This document shows positions 7,587 through 13,203 of a stretch of DNA of 13,203 nucleotides, piece after piece; position 1 is the first letter of the stretch, and each line of letters starts with the position of its first letter. The notes beneath the pieces are model-generated. The model ran no database searches and was not told the origin of the DNA. It saw nothing but the letters and a program-made list of their open reading frames with translations. A program made the translations under genes and the position numbers. Origin of the DNA: Clostridia bacterium (GTDB lineage Bacteria > Bacillota > Clostridia > Oscillospirales > Butyricicoccaceae); contig JAFYNW010000328.1 of the NCBI GenBank assembly GCA_017547995.1, positions 1 to 13,203 on the forward strand, in the 5' to 3' direction.

Positions 7587-9272
7587 TTACAACGTTACAA
7601 CCGCTTCTGTCTTGCCGATTCTGCCGCCGGAGCAAACAAACTTGAGCTCTGTTCCCTTTTCAGCCTTCACAATCCACGTAACCTTCTTGCAAAGCTCAGC
7701 GCTCTGTCTTGAATATGGAGCAAGACCGTTTACTGTCTTTATACCGGAAAGTCCCTGGAGATGGCCGATTTCTTCTTCAGCCTTGCCCTGAACGAGTTCA
7801 TAATTACCAAGCATTTCAACTTTGAGAGGCTTGAGAGACTTGTTCTTGAGGCCTTCCTTGAAGATATAAGTAGACATATAGCCGGAGTTGCCGACAACAG
7901 CTTCAATCTTATATACGTTTTCAGCGATATTCTTTACGTCAATGCTTTCAAAGTTTACGTTTGGAAGAGCCTTTACAGCACGGAGAGCAAACTTTGTATG
8001 CTTTTCAACTTCCTGATGAAGGAACTTTGATGGTGGATTCTGACGGAAGAACTTTACGTTATAGCCACCGACTTCAACTTCGCCAAGCTGAGGATGCTCA
8101 ACCTTTGTCCAATCCTTGAAGCCTTCTTCCTTGGAAAGGTTTTCGTCTGCCCACTTAAGATACTTGAGAGCATCCTCTTCCTGCTCTGCATCGGAAAGAC
8201 TGCCCTTTGGCGGATACTTGACGTCAAGACCAGCTCTTACAGGAAGGTCCCAGCATTCAATTGTCATAGCAGGAATACCGAGTACGAAGTGGCAGAAATC
8301 ATCGAAGCCGCCGTATGTAACAGGTGCGGATGCAGGCATATATTCATCGAATACGTTGAGCACTGGATAGCCGTTTTCTTCTTCAGCCATCTTACCCATA
8401 GCCTTGAAGAGGTCGATATCTTCCTTGATAGCCTGCTTTGCAGACTTATAGCCAGGTGTATAGAGATTCTGACCGCCTGCTGTATGCATATCAATTACAA
8501 AACATACGTTTGGATGACTGAGCAGGAAGTCTGCATTTGCCTTTGTTTCAGGGTTTGCAAGCGGATATTTACCAGCACCGCGCTGCTTATCTTCTGTTTC
8601 CCAACCTACAGGATAGTTTCTGTTAAAGTCGTTCCCGTACTTTGCAGGAGCGTCAACAATGTTGATACCATCGAATTCATTGATGATACCTTCATCATAA
8701 ACGTTATAGAATTCGCCGTCTGTTTCGTCAGGAGCTCGCTTTGTCATAAGACGAGGGTCCTTGTCAGAAATCTTCCATACGCCAAACTTGGACTTTACAC
8801 GCATAAGACGTGCTACACCGTCACCATCAAGGTCCTTTCTGTAAAGACCAGGCATTTCTGTGTCGTATGGATACATCTTAGGGACAGAACGCACTGTATC
8901 TTCCGTTGTAAGGAAGTATTCGGATCCGTCAGGAGATACGCGAGGAACTGCGTAGATAGTATACTTTGAAAGAATCTTCTTTACTTCTTCCGTATCACGG
9001 TTTGTAAAGATTGTATCGAGAAGGAACATTACAGTCATACAGCCTGTAACTTCACCTGCGTGAATATTGCCTTCGATATAAAGTGCAGGCTTGTCAGCAT
9101 AATCACCTGTTGTCTTATCTGTGATTTCCATAAGCCAGATGCTTCTGCCTTCATCTGTTGTACCGATAGAACTCAAAGTTGCAATATCGCTGTTCTTTGC
9201 CGCATAATCATTGAGAATGTCTGTGATTTCCTGATAACGATAGTAATGATCGTAAACGTATGTCTGCTTCAT
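7587..9272 (-). CDS. M14-family zinc carboxypeptidase, second (promoter-distal) paralogue
   Basis: M14 metallocarboxypeptidases remove C-terminal residues from peptides using one zinc ion. The 561-residue product has zinc ligands H71 and E74 in GNIHAGE, the substrate-binding region with NRNYP, the third ligand H263 in VIDMHTAGG, and a candidate catalytic glutamate E339 in MTIECWD. After the peptidase domain (to about 380), a roughly 180-residue C-terminal part ends in a beta-rich segment (CKKVTWIVKAEKGTEL onward). There is no signal peptide, so it is probably cytoplasmic, unlike many secreted M14 enzymes. The start at 9272 is chosen because GGAGGA sits 5 bases upstream; an ATG at 9284 overlaps that site. 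It lies 15 bases after its paralogue and shares most residues with it, a tandem duplication. Substrate unknown. Confidence 0.9.
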   Translation of the reverse strand: MKQTYVYDHYYRYQEITDILNDYAAKNSDIATLSSIGTTDEGRSIWLMEITDKTTGDYADKPALYIEGNIHAGEVTGCMTVMFLLDTIFTNRDTEEVKKILSKYTIYAVPRVSPDGSEYFLTTEDTVRSVPKMYPYDTEMPGLYRKDLDGDGVARLMRVKSKFGVWKISDKDPRLMTKRAPDETDGEFYNVYDEGIINEFDGINIVDAPAKYGNDFNRNYPVGWETEDKQRGAGKYPLANPETKANADFLLSHPNVCFVIDMHTAGGQNLYTPGYKSAKQAIKEDIDLFKAMGKMAEEENGYPVLNVFDEYMPASAPVTYGGFDDFCHFVLGIPAMTIECWDLPVRAGLDVKYPPKGSLSDAEQEEDALKYLKWADENLSKEEGFKDWTKVEHPQLGEVEVGGYNVKFFRQNPPSKFLHQEVEKHTKFALRAVKALPNVNFESIDVKNIAENVYKIEAVVGNSGYMSTYIFKEGLKNKSLKPLKVEMLGNYELVQGKAEEEIGHLQGLSGIKTVNGLAPYSRQSAELCKKVTWIVKAEKGTELKFVCSGGRIGKTEAVVTL

Positions 9273-9287
9273 AATGTCCTCCATATA

Positions 9288-10982
9288 TTAAAGTGTAACC
9301 TTTGTTTCTACCTTACCGATTCTGCCACCACTGCACTTGAGTGTGATTTCAGTACCCTTTTCAGCCTTGACTATCCATGTAACTTTTTTGCAGATATCTG
9401 CCACAGGTCTTGAATTGAGTGTAAGACCATTTCGTGCAACGATTCCGGAAATACCCTGAAGATGACCGATATTTTCCTCAGGCTTACCCTGAATGATTCT
9501 TACGTTGCCTTCAAGCTCAACTGTAAGAGGCTTGAGGCTCTTGCTCTTGAGACCTTCCTTGAATACGTATGTTGGCATAAAGCCTTCGTTGCCGATAATT
9601 GCATCAATCTTGAAAATATCATCAGAAAGCTGTTCGATTTCGATATTGTCAAAATCAACGTGTGGGAAGGATTTAACTGCACGGAGAGCAAATCTTGTAT
9701 GCTTCTGTACTTCCTGAAGAAGGAACTTTGCAGGTGGCGGATTCTGCCTTGTATATTTAAGGTCAAAACCGCCGATTTCAACCTCACCAAGCTGAGGATG
9801 GTCGAACTTTGTCCATTCCATAAAGCCTTCTTCCTTGGAAAGATTTTCGTCTGCCCACTTAAGATACTTGAGAGCATTTTCTTCCTGTTCTTCATCAGGA
9901 ACGTCGATTCTTGGTGGATACTGTGTTGGAATACCTGCACGGACGTCAAGGTCCCAGCATTCAATTGCAATTGCAGGGATACCAAGAACGAAATGAACGA
10001 AGTCGTCAAAGCCGCCGAATGCGGATGGTGCACCCTGAGGGAGATATTCATCAAATACGTTGAGCACAGGATAGCCGTTTTCTTCGTGTGCCATCTTGCC
10101 GATAGCCTTATACAAAGCAATGTCTTCCTTGATAGTCTGCTTTGCACTCTTGAAACCAGGCATATAGAGATTCTGGCCGCCAGCTGTATGCATATCGATT
10201 ACAAAGCATACGTTAGGATGATTGAGCAGGAACTCGGCATTTGCCTTTGTTTCATTGTGAGCAAGAGGATATTTGCCCGAGCCGCGCTGTTTGTCTTCTG
10301 TTTCCCAGCCGATAGGATAGTTTCTGTTGAAGTCGTTGCCGTATGGCATAGGAGCATCTGCAAGATTTGCAACGATACCATCGAAATCTTCAAGAACGCC
10401 TTCATCGTAAACGTTATAGAAATCACCCTTGATATCGTCAGGCAATCTCTTTGTCATAGCGCGAGGGTCTTTGTCAGAAACCTTCCAGATACCATACTTG
10501 GACTTTACACGCATAAGACGTGCTACGCCATCTCCGTCAATATCCTTTCTGTGAACACCAGGCATAAGTTTGTCATAAGGATACATCTTAGGCACAGAGC
10601 GTACGCTGTGTTCTGTTGTAAGATAGAATTCAGAGCCGTCTGGCGAAAGACGTGGAACTGCGTAGATTGTATAATTTCTGAGCATTTCCTGAATCTCTTC
10701 ATTATCGAGATTCGAGAAAATAACGTCGAGAAGATACATAACCGTCATAGCTCCTGTAACTTCACCTGCGTGGATATTGCCTTCAATATAAAGAGCAGGC
10801 TTTTCTGAGAAATCGCCTGTTGTAAGGTCTGTGATTTCCATAAGCCAGATATTTCTGCCTTCGTCTGTAACACCGATTGAGCCAAGACGGGCGATGTTGC
10901 TGTGTTTTGCAGCATAATCGTTGAGAATATCTGTAATCTCCTGATAAACATAGTAATGGTCATAAACGTATGAATGCTTCAT
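9288..10982 (-). CDS. M14-family zinc carboxypeptidase, first (promoter-proximal) paralogue
   Basis: The 564-residue product is collinear with the downstream gene. Zinc ligands are H71 and E74 (GNIHAGE) and H265 (VIDMHTAGG), with candidate catalytic E341 (IAIECWDLDVRAG) and the NRNYP substrate-pocket motif before H265. A two-residue insertion around VANLADAP accounts for the offset from the other copy. It has the same C-terminal beta-rich extension and no signal peptide or membrane segment, so cytoplasmic peptide trimming is likely. The ATG at 10982 has AGGAGG close upstream, and the gap from the preceding PLP-enzyme stop is 18 bases, so the genes are cotranscribed. Both copies keep every catalytic residue, so neither looks like a decaying duplicate. 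Specificity may differ through the loops before the IECWD motif (PQGAPSAFGG here, PASAPVTYGG in the other). Confidence 0.9.
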   Translation of the reverse strand: MKHSYVYDHYYVYQEITDILNDYAAKHSNIARLGSIGVTDEGRNIWLMEITDLTTGDFSEKPALYIEGNIHAGEVTGAMTVMYLLDVIFSNLDNEEIQEMLRNYTIYAVPRLSPDGSEFYLTTEHSVRSVPKMYPYDKLMPGVHRKDIDGDGVARLMRVKSKYGIWKVSDKDPRAMTKRLPDDIKGDFYNVYDEGVLEDFDGIVANLADAPMPYGNDFNRNYPIGWETEDKQRGSGKYPLAHNETKANAEFLLNHPNVCFVIDMHTAGGQNLYMPGFKSAKQTIKEDIALYKAIGKMAHEENGYPVLNVFDEYLPQGAPSAFGGFDDFVHFVLGIPAIAIECWDLDVRAGIPTQYPPRIDVPDEEQEENALKYLKWADENLSKEEGFMEWTKFDHPQLGEVEIGGFDLKYTRQNPPPAKFLLQEVQKHTRFALRAVKSFPHVDFDNIEIEQLSDDIFKIDAIIGNEGFMPTYVFKEGLKSKSLKPLTVELEGNVRIIQGKPEENIGHLQGISGIVARNGLTLNSRPVADICKKVTWIVKAEKGTEITLKCSGGRIGKVETKVTL

Positions 10983-11000
10983 AATTTCCTCCTGTAAAAA

Positions 11001-12095
11001 TTATTTATCGGATTTCATCCCAGCCCCACACATTGGGATGAGCACGTCTGAAAGTTTTCCTGTCTTGTCTGTATAGTCCATGTAAGCTGCGTAAGTTGCC
11101 GCTGTTGTATGCTCACAGTAGACGCCCTTCTGCGCAAGGAGTGCTCTCGCTTCAAGTATTCTGTTTTCCGGGGCACGGATTGTCTTTATATTGTACTTAT
11201 AAATATACTCCATAATTTCAGGACCGCGCATTGGAATTCCTATTGCAATACCCTCCGCCATAGTTGGCTTTGGTGTGACCTTTGCAGGTGTACTGAGCTC
11301 ATTTTCACGGCCTGTCACAAACGGGTCACACAGCTCACTCTGCACGGCGAAAATCTGAGGCATCTTATCTATCACTTTGCTTTCCAAAAGCTCCTCAAGA
11401 GCTATTATAGCGCCAATAAAGAGCGTGCCGTTACCAAGCGGAATGAAAATATTTTCTGGGATTCGTCCAAGTTGCTCAAACACCTCATAAATATACGTCT
11501 TTGTGCCCTGATAAAAGAACGGATTATAAACGTGGCTGGCATAATATTTGCCGCCTTCGTCAACCTGCTTTCTGCAGGAATCTGCACACATATCTCTTGT
11601 ACCAGGAATGACGTTGACCTTTGCACCGTGAGACTTTATCATATTGATTTTATGAGGAGAAGTTCCTTCAGGAACGAAAATCTCACATTCGATTCCTGCC
11701 TTTGCAGAATAAGCCGCTACGCTGTTGCCCGCATTACCACTGCTGTCCTGCACTACAGAATCGATACCGATTGCTTTGCAATGCGCAATAAGCATTGCCG
11801 CACCTCTGTCCTTGAATGACAAGGTAGGCATACAATAATCCATTTTAAGAAGAACGTCGTCATTGAACTTGATGACAGGTGTCATACCTTCACCAAGAGA
11901 TATTTCCTGCCACGTATCACCTTCAACAGGCATAAAGTGTCTGTATCTGAACATATTCCAGCAGGACTTGTCTATCTTTTCAGGATCAAATGCCGGTGCT
12001 TTATACTCGAGTTTCCAGAGACCTCCACATTCGCATTTTGCCTTGCGTGTAGTCACCGCTTCTTTACGTCCACATTTATTGCATATATAATTCAT
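11001..12095 (-). CDS. Threonine synthase-like PLP-dependent enzyme (fold type II)
   Basis: The 364-residue product belongs to the tryptophan-synthase-beta superfamily, nearest to zinc-ribbon threonine synthases. A small N-terminal zinc ribbon (C5, C8, C21, C23) precedes the catalytic fold. The PLP Schiff-base lysine is K95 in TLSFKDRG, an SSGNAGNS loop (118-125) contacts the substrate or cofactor, and GNGT (221-224) is the phosphate-binding loop. Threonine synthase converts O-phosphohomoserine to threonine, but relatives in this fold are threonine/serine dehydratases and diaminopropionate ammonia-lyase. The neighbour ridA, which clears enamine/imine products of such lyases, and the carboxypeptidases hint at a degradative role. 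The ATG overlaps the ridA stop by one base (TGATG) with GGAGG 7 bases upstream, so the genes are coupled. No thrA or thrB gene is adjacent. Fold confident, reaction uncertain. Confidence 0.8.
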   Translation of the reverse strand: MNYICNKCGRKEAVTTRKAKCECGGLWKLEYKAPAFDPEKIDKSCWNMFRYRHFMPVEGDTWQEISLGEGMTPVIKFNDDVLLKMDYCMPTLSFKDRGAAMLIAHCKAIGIDSVVQDSSGNAGNSVAAYSAKAGIECEIFVPEGTSPHKINMIKSHGAKVNVIPGTRDMCADSCRKQVDEGGKYYASHVYNPFFYQGTKTYIYEVFEQLGRIPENIFIPLGNGTLFIGAIIALEELLESKVIDKMPQIFAVQSELCDPFVTGRENELSTPAKVTPKPTMAEGIAIGIPMRGPEIMEYIYKYNIKTIRAPENRILEARALLAQKGVYCEHTTAATYAAYMDYTDKTGKLSDVLIPMCGAGMKSDK

Positions 12096-12472
12096 CAGTT
12101 TACCTCCGCAATTGCTTCTATTTCAATGAGGCAGCCAAAGTGGAGCTTGGATACAGGAACAACGATTCTTGCAGGCTTATGTTCGCCGAAAAACTCACTG
12201 TAAATCACGTTAACCTTATCCCAGTCATCAATATCAGAAACGTATATTCTGCACTGCACAACCGCTGAACGAGGGACTCCCGCCTCCTTAAGTACTCGGT
12301 CCAGATTATCAAGAGCAAGACGAGTATGCTCTTCAATACCGCCGTCAGGCACTTTTCGTGTATCAGGATCAATCGATAACTGACCCGAAATAAAAAGCAA
12401 ACCATTTGAAATTACACCCGGAGAATAATGACCTTTATTTTCTCCTTTATATTTCGGAATAATAAATTTCAT
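12095..12472 (-). CDS. ridA: RidA/YjgF/YER057c-family enamine/imine deaminase
   Basis: RidA hydrolyses reactive 2-aminoacrylate and related enamine/imine intermediates released by PLP enzymes, forming keto acids and ammonia; it works as a trimer with active sites between subunits. The 125-residue product has normal family length, the SGQLSIDP strand motif, Y16 (HYSPG), R102 (PARIVV) and E117 (IEIEAIAEVN), corresponding to Y17, R105 and E120 of Salmonella RidA, so it should be active. The ATG at 12472 has AGGAG 7 bases upstream and a good promoter just before it. As first gene of the operon it is coupled by overlapping stop and start to the PLP enzyme, a likely source of its substrate. Confidence 0.9.
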   Translation of the reverse strand: MKFIIPKYKGENKGHYSPGVISNGLLFISGQLSIDPDTRKVPDGGIEEHTRLALDNLDRVLKEAGVPRSAVVQCRIYVSDIDDWDKVNVIYSEFFGEHKPARIVVPVSKLHFGCLIEIEAIAEVN

Positions 12473-12504
12473 AATATGACTCCTATATTATTTTTATTTG
12501 CTTT

Positions 12505-12533
12505 ATTATAACATTAAAACCCGCTTAATTCAA
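12505..12533 (-). promoter_or_regulatory. Candidate sigma-A promoter of the ridA operon
   Basis: The minus strand shows TTGAAT (12533-12528), a 17-base spacer and a perfect TATAAT (12510-12505) preceded by TGT, an extended -10. The leader to the ridA ATG would be only about 25-30 bases, leaving little room for a riboswitch, so control would act at the promoter. Confidence 0.7.
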
Positions 12534-12645
12534 CATTCAATTCGTCTTTTTATGTGCTAGATGCATAATTTTTGTATCACATTCTGCTTCAAAATTATTC
12601 TTTTCGTCTATTTTGAAAATTTTTTAATTTTTTTCAAAAAAACTC

Positions 12646-12674
12646 TTTACAAATCGGAAATAATGTTGTATAAT
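12646..12674 (+). promoter_or_regulatory. Promoter of tRNA-Trp
   Basis: TTTACA (12646-12651), a 17-base spacer and TATAAT (12669-12674) lie about 20 bases before the tRNA. Immediately upstream is an A/T-tract region (12611-12639) that could serve as an UP element; it contains the 9-bp inverted repeat TTTTGAAAA / TTTTCAAAA. Confidence 0.8.
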
Positions 12675-12695
12675 AATCAAGCAGTCAGGAAATAC

Positions 12696-12771
12696 AGGGG
12701 TATAGCTCAGCAGGTAGAGCAGTGGTCTCCAAAACCACGTGTCGTGAGTTCGATCCTTACTGCCCCTGCCA
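12696..12771 (+). tRNA. tRNA-Trp (anticodon CCA)
   Basis: A complete 76-base cloverleaf. The acceptor stem AGGGGTA pairs with TGCCCCT, with discriminator G and encoded CCA at 12769-12771. The D arm is TAGCTCAGCAGGTAGAGC. The anticodon arm GTGGT / ACCAC encloses the loop CTCCAAA with anticodon CCA. The T loop is GTTCGATCC. Confidence 0.97.
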
Positions 12772-12804
12772 AAGGGAAACGGTCATACGATCGTTTCCCT
12801 TTTT
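12771..12804 (+). terminator. Terminator between tRNA-Trp and tRNA-Thr
   Basis: A 14-bp stem AAAGGGAAACGGTC / GATCGTTTCCCTTT with one G-U pair and loop ATAC runs into a T-tract. Its first base is the last A of the tRNA CCA. The second tRNA begins 4 bases after it, so any read-through would still reach tRNA-Thr. Confidence 0.85.
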
Positions 12805-12808
12805 AATT

Positions 12809-12884
12809 GCTATCGTAGCTCAGTTGGTAGAGTACGTCATTGGTAATGACGAGGTCGGCGGTTCAATCCCGCTCGGTAGCTCCA
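12809..12884 (+). tRNA. tRNA-Thr (anticodon GGT)
   Basis: A complete 76-base cloverleaf. The acceptor stem GCTATCG pairs with CGGTAGC (one G-U), with discriminator T and encoded CCA at 12882-12884. The D arm is TAGCTCAGTTGGTAGAGT. The anticodon arm CGTCA / TGACG holds the loop TTGGTAA with anticodon GGT. The T loop is GTTCAATCC. There is no room for a promoter between the preceding terminator and this gene, so expression probably depends on read-through from tRNA-Trp. Confidence 0.97.
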
Positions 12885-12889
12885 ATCTT

Positions 12890-12914
12890 AAGCCGGTTTC
12901 ACGCCGGCTTTTTT
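12890..12914 (+). terminator. Terminator after tRNA-Thr
   Basis: Stem AAGCCGG (12890-12896) / CCGGCTT (12904-12910) with a 7-base loop, followed by T6. It is a standard rho-independent terminator 5 bases after the tRNA CCA. Confidence 0.88.
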
Positions 12915-12950
12915 GGTACCCAAAATTACATATTAAATATAAATAAATAT

Positions 12951-12980
12951 CCACCCGCATAGCGGGTGGTTTTTCTTTTT
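12951..12980 (+). terminator. Second strong terminator-like hairpin CCACCCGC-ATA-GCGGGTGG
   Basis: A perfect 8-bp GC-rich stem with the three-base loop ATA is followed by TTTTTCTTTTT. It lies about 37 bases beyond the tRNA-Thr terminator with no gene between, so it is either a backup terminator or the boundary element of whatever lies to the right. Confidence 0.75.
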
Positions 12981-12981
12981 C

Positions 12982-13203
12982 GGGCATAGCCCTATACGAT
13001 GCAAGCAGCGCACAAGTGCGCATATAGTTGGCCTGCCAGCCATGCGTGGGATTACTTGCTACCACGAACACACAAGGGGGTCCAGGGGGACTCCCCTCGG
13101 TCCCGTGATCAAACTGCGTGGACCAGTTTGCGGCTAACTCTCATTTTGTCCGCACAAAATGAGCCGCCGGGGGCCGCCTTATGTCAATAAGGCTCTCAAG
13201 CAA
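12982..13203. other. GC-rich, hairpin-dense non-coding tract; possible mobile-element edge
   Basis: No credible gene is seen here, and base composition is clearly richer in G and C than the rest of the window. Short inverted repeats follow in series: GGGC-ATA-GCCC (12982-12992), GCGCAC-AA-GTGCGC (13008-13021), CGTGG/CCACG (13045-13066), AGGGG-GACT-CCCCT (13084-13097), CAAACTG/CAGTTTG (13110-13130), CTCATTTTGT-CCGC-ACAAAATGAG (13140-13163) and GCCTTAT-GTCA-ATAAGGC (13176-13193). A 63-codon open frame at 12999-13190 has no recognisable features or ribosome site. The tract could be a structured RNA, an oriT-like region or an element end; it runs off the window. Confidence 0.5.

Noticed and set aside
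9462..10808. 448-codon open frame on the plus strand, and a similar 291-codon frame at 8094-8969
   Set aside because: Both lie exactly antisense to the two M14 genes and resemble each other only because those genes are paralogues; the products are Cys-rich with no domain, and the minus-strand genes have ribosome sites and conserved motifs.
12611..12639. 9-bp inverted repeat TTTTGAAAA/TTTTCAAAA before the tRNA promoter
   Set aside because: Simple A/T-tract composition makes it likely by chance; better seen as an UP-element-like region.
12561..12946. Open frames with peptides such as GIAQQVEQWSPKPRVVSSIL and AQLVEYVIGNDEVGGSIP, and the minus-strand frame 12820-13071 with SGIEPPTSSLPM
   Set aside because: These are the familiar false translations of tRNA genes and their complements; the tRNA cloverleafs explain the sequence.
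12999..13190. 63-codon plus-strand frame in the GC-rich tail
   Set aside because: No ribosome site, no recognisable domain, and it runs through several perfect inverted repeats, which fits non-coding sequence better. A short gene is not fully excluded.
1..13203. CRISPR arrays, insertion sequences, riboswitches and T-boxes
   Set aside because: No spaced direct repeats, transposase frames or recognisable riboswitch cores seen; leaders upstream of the minus-strand operons are too short.

Overview
The window reads as chromosomal DNA of a low-GC Gram-positive anaerobe, most likely a gut Clostridia member of the Ruminococcaceae/Oscillospiraceae type. This rests on the AT-rich coding style, strong AGGAGG-type ribosome sites, the comEC-holA pair, a YfhO-family membrane protein and CCA-encoding tRNA genes. 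Taxonomy is inferred from gene content and style; no search was run.

Layout. (1) 2-3626, plus strand: the tail of a comEC/rec2-family gene (cut by the left edge), holA (DNA polymerase III delta) and a small TOPRIM protein related to RNase M5. They are tightly packed, probably one transcript, and end at a 32-bp bidirectional terminator. (2) 3780-4808, minus strand: a complete XerC/XerD-type tyrosine recombinase with all six catalytic residues. Its 5' leader carries a 34-bp near-perfect palindrome with an 11-6-11 dif-like core. (3) 4982-7471, minus strand: a YfhO-family polytopic membrane protein with its own promoter and terminator. (4) 7587-12472, minus strand: a four-gene operon transcribed ridA, a threonine-synthase-like PLP enzyme, then two tandem paralogous M14 zinc carboxypeptidases. 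One promoter lies in front and a terminator behind. (5) 12696-12884, plus strand: tRNA-Trp(CCA) and tRNA-Thr(GGT), each followed by its own terminator. (6) 12915-13203: no credible gene; another strong terminator hairpin, then a visibly more GC-rich tract packed with small hairpins, possibly the edge of a mobile element.

How the genes relate. The left block concerns DNA uptake, replication and nucleic-acid processing. Its ComEC-type protein has lost the metal-ligand pattern expected in the C-terminal metallo-beta-lactamase-like domain. The recombinase is probably for chromosome dimer resolution or another Xer-like task, and the palindrome is a candidate target or control site. The ridA operon looks like a cytoplasmic peptide or amino-acid catabolic module: the carboxypeptidases have no signal peptides, the PLP enzyme would act on an amino acid, and RidA would clear reactive enamine/imine products. 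The exact substrate cannot be read from the sequence.

The most interesting items are the dif-like palindrome before the recombinase, the ridA/PLP/M14/M14 operon, the degenerate ComEC nuclease domain and the hairpin-rich right edge.
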